64,000 nucleotides of DNA. Origin: Stercorarius parasiticus. Taxonomy: Eukaryota > Chordata > Aves > Charadriiformes > Stercorariidae. The DNA lies in contig VWZL01002220.1 of the NCBI GenBank assembly GCA_013396915.1, positions 192,697 to 256,696 on the forward strand, read 5' to 3'. A program made the translations under genes and the position numbers. How positions within the stretch are numbered: the stretch's first letter is position 1; each line of letters starts with the position of its first letter. The notes beneath the pieces are model-generated. The model saw only the letters and a list, made by a program, of their open reading frames with translations. It did no database searches and was not told the origin of the DNA. Of the stretch, positions 61,250 to 64,000 are shown in pieces.

Positions 61250-62740
61250 TCACTACAGAGTACCAGAACTGTGTAAGCTGGAAGAGACCTCTGGTGGTCA
61301 TCTAGTCTCAAGCCCTCTCAAAGCAGGGCCGACTTAAACGTTATCTCAGGTTGCTCAGGGCCTTGGCCAGATAGAAATTCCCCAGCCTCACTGAGCAACC
61401 TGTTCCAGTTCTTAGCAGGAATTCTAGCTGTGATTTTTTTTTCCTTATGTCTAGCTGCAACCTGTGTCCATTGCCTCTTGTCTTTTTGTTGTGCACCTCT
61501 GAAAAGAGTCTGACTCTTTTTTCCCTGCTCCTCCCCTCTGAGTTGAAGAAGACAGCAATTACATCTGCCCCCAGCTTAGCCCTCTCTTCTCCAGGCTAAA
61601 GAAACCCAGCTCTCTCAGCCTCTCCTTGCACATCATTTGTTCCAGCCCCTGACCATCTATTAAGAGACCAGTCCTCTACTGGTCTCACTCCTGTACCAGT
61701 CTCTCTCTTATTCTCATACAGACAGGTTTTCACCCACCACACTGTCCTCCTGTCCACTCTATATCTCCCTATTCTGGCTTAAAAGAAGCTGTGGGACTGT
61801 CAAAAATCAATATATAAGACATCTGCTCCTTTTGTTTACTGCACCAGTTATCTCACCACAGGAAGCATTCAGGTTGGTCAGGTATTATTTGCTATTGGTA
61901 AATATGAGCTGGCTGTTCCCAGTCACCTTCATGTGCTGGACATGTCTTCCTGGAGGACCTCTCCACAGTCTTCCCACAGACTGAGTTAGGATGACCATCT
62001 AAAATTCCATGGACCCCCTTGTTGACCTTCTTGAAGACAGACATAAATTCATCTTTTACCTGTTGTTGGAAACATGAATCACCCATTTGCTGTCCATTTC
62101 AGAGGTAACAGAGGGACCTCACAATAATGTCAGCCAGCTCCCTGAGTTTTCTCAGATGTGTCCTGTCTGGTCATTTTGACTTCTACATGTCCAGTTTACC
62201 CTATCTGGTCTCTAACTCAATCCTCTCCTGCTCTGGTTAGTACTGCTCTCCCCGACAGGGCATGGAGACCGTCTGAGGCATGAGAGCAGACCTTGACAGT
62301 AAAGACTGCGGCAAAGGTGGCACTGAGTACCTCAGCCCTGGTGGTACTGGAGTACCTCCAAATCCTCAGCAGTGGGTTGCTCACCGATTCAGCAGCAAGC
62401 TAGCATTTTCCTTTTCCTGCTAACATACATAGACGAGATGGTTTTGTCGTTCAACAACAAAATTGATTAGTTCCAACTCCAGCAAGCTTTCATTTTTGCA
62501 GTTTCATCCCTGGATGCCTTTTGGGCAATGTATTCCTGCTTCCACCTACTGTACACTTTCCCGAGTTTGATTTCAGTCAGGAGTTCCTTGTTCACCCATA
62601 CTGGTCTCCTGTAACCCCTACCTGTTCTCCTCCACATCAAAATGGATCATTCTTGTTCTTTGAGGAGGCTGTCCTTGAAGATTCACCAGCGCTCCTGAGT
62701 CCATCTCCCCTCGGGGAAGCGGCTCACGACTTGTAAAAAT
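61250..62740 (-). mobile_element. Old CR1 LINE copy, internally deleted
   Basis: Minus-strand CR1. Plus-strand landmarks in order: 'ctggaagagacctctggtgg' and 'ctagtctcaagccctc' (3' UTR), 'gagcaacctgttccagttct', 'ccctctcttctccaggctaa' and 'cagctctctcagcctc' (C-terminus), then post-palm-to-fingers landmarks at about 61780-62040 ('catgtgctggacatgtcttc', 'aggacctctccacagtcttc'), then pre-RT landmarks to 62740 ('cagtaaagactgcggcaaag', 'gaggctgtccttgaagattc'). A few hundred bases between about 61720 and 61780 are missing compared with the family order. All frames are broken. It is older than the copies at 17, 42 and 45 kb. Confidence 0.9.
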
Positions 62741-64000
62741 GTAATGACATTACACCTGAATAAAATGCTCTCAGTGCTGAAAACGTATTTAAGGCTTTTC
62801 TGTCAACATCTCTAGGCTAAAAAAATCCCACGAAAGAAGCTTTGAAATGTGAGTGCTTTTTAATCCTTCCCTCTTGTTTTGTTCTTGACTGGTGCAGAGA
62901 TCCCCCCTGATTTTTATAGCCTGATTGCATGTCATCCACTCAATTTTTATGTCCTCATGTTTAAACTGGCTCCTCGCAGCTGGATTATAGCTTGACTTTG
63001 CTGATTGGTTTGCATGGCTTTTGTGTCAACACAGATATAATCCTCATCTCAGTTCTCAGCATGTCAGTCTTGATTACTCCCACACTGAATAAATGTGATT
63101 ACTTTTGGTCTTGACAAATCAACCTTGCCTTGTTCATGTGCTTTCAGCCTATTCATATTACTACTGAGATAATTTCTCAGCATTGTTCTAATCATGTTAT
63201 GCTTTTCTTTGCATTCCACACTACTTGTTTTCCAAAACAATAACTATTACCTAATAGTTTTCCTCCTCCTAAGCCTTTTCTCTTTTCCACCGCTAACTGC
63301 TCTGATTTTGCAACAGCAGCTACTACCACCAATCAGCTTATGTTGTGATGCTCCAGCCAATACTCTTCATTTTTAATGGCATCTTTATGTCTATCATATG
63401 CCTCCCCTCACCCTTGGGAGTAAAACTTCGTGTTACTTCACTGTTCTACCACCTTCAAATCTCTGCTTCAGAACTCCTCCACAGCATGCGTAAACTTCAC
63501 AACAGTTTAGGCTGCTCATGTACTGACATTACTTCCTATCATTTCCAAACATGTTTTTCCCTGCTGTCCTTGTCAGTCTGCATATACCTATTTTCTTACA
63601 CTTAGATTGCAATTTGACTGCATTAAAAGATATCTTCCAACATGGTGCTCTTATAGTGGTCTTCTGATATATCATTAGCACACTTGGACCTCAGAGAAAG
63701 ACATATAGGCAGCATAGGCAGTAGTAGGTGGAACAGACTGGTGAGTCACTCACCTGTTATCCGTCTCGGGGTACTGCAGCTTCAGGTATGCCTACATTTG
63801 ATCAAGTATTTAAATATAGATGCCTCCATGTTAGCTTTAAATTAGTTAAATGAAAAATTGCTGGAGAACAGATAAACAAAAGCAGCAGATCTGCTATGCC
63901 ACCTCAGTAGGGGCATATATTTGCAGCAGCGTCACCTGCTGGGGGTTCATTTCTGCATCTAGCCAAGGAGCAGTTCTGGAAATACGTGTCATTTACAGCA
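62741..64000. other. Unique sequence to window end
   Basis: About 1.26 kb, pyrimidine-rich on the plus strand at 63190-63320. Short open frames (60 and 86 codons) have no recognisable content. No repeat or gene was seen. Confidence 0.5.

Noticed and set aside
1..64000. tRNA, rRNA, CRISPR, operon or phage features
   Set aside because: No cloverleaf, no regularly spaced repeats, no closely packed same-strand genes. The window is vertebrate nuclear DNA.

Overview
This window reads as nuclear DNA of a bird. It is AT-rich, has no operon-like gene packing, and its recognisable repeats are nearly all chicken-repeat 1 (CR1) LINE copies. These end in the CR1 3' signature (a 'ttccaacc'-type motif followed by short ATTCTATG-like or ATCACAGA-like repeats). 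Two LTR families that I recall as common in avian genomes are also present. A few heavily decayed amniote-age repeats (MIR-like SINEs, one very old CR1) survive in the otherwise unique sequence. The species cannot be read from the window; the LTRs suggest, without proving, a non-galliform bird.

Layout. 1-6.5 kb: unique sequence with one CR1 tail near 0.5 kb. 6.55-7.24 kb: CR1 (+). 11.0-11.6 kb: retroviral LTR (-). 17.0-17.95 kb: internally deleted CR1 (+). 20.68-20.79 kb: CR1 tail (+). 21.7-25.3 kb: ancient relics and a 26-bp perfect palindrome. 25.3-35.5 kb: unique sequence with one unrecognised exon-like open frame on the minus strand (about 30.45-30.6 kb). 35.5-36.1 kb: ancient CR1 (-). 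39.5 kb: GAT/AAT microsatellite. 40.7-47.2 kb: the densest retroelement cluster (a second copy of the 11-kb LTR in opposite orientation, two fragments of another LTR-like repeat, and two CR1 copies, one retaining endonuclease and reverse-transcriptase sequence around a 73-N assembly gap). 51.9 kb: 42-bp tandem duplication. 56.4 kb: MIR-like relic. 61.25-62.74 kb: old, internally deleted CR1 (-). The rest is unique intergenic or intronic sequence.

I recognise no intact host protein-coding gene, no rRNA or tRNA gene, no CRISPR array and no CpG island. The only sizeable coding signal is decayed CR1 ORF2. The window is best described as a gene-poor region or the inside of a large intron, shaped by CR1 and LTR insertions. 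Some AT-rich blocks look like candidate conserved non-coding elements, but that needs cross-species alignment. I found no convincing new multi-gene system. The observations most worth checking are the exon-like frame, the 26-bp palindrome, the TGACAG cluster near 10.25 kb, and the repeat cluster at 41-47 kb.
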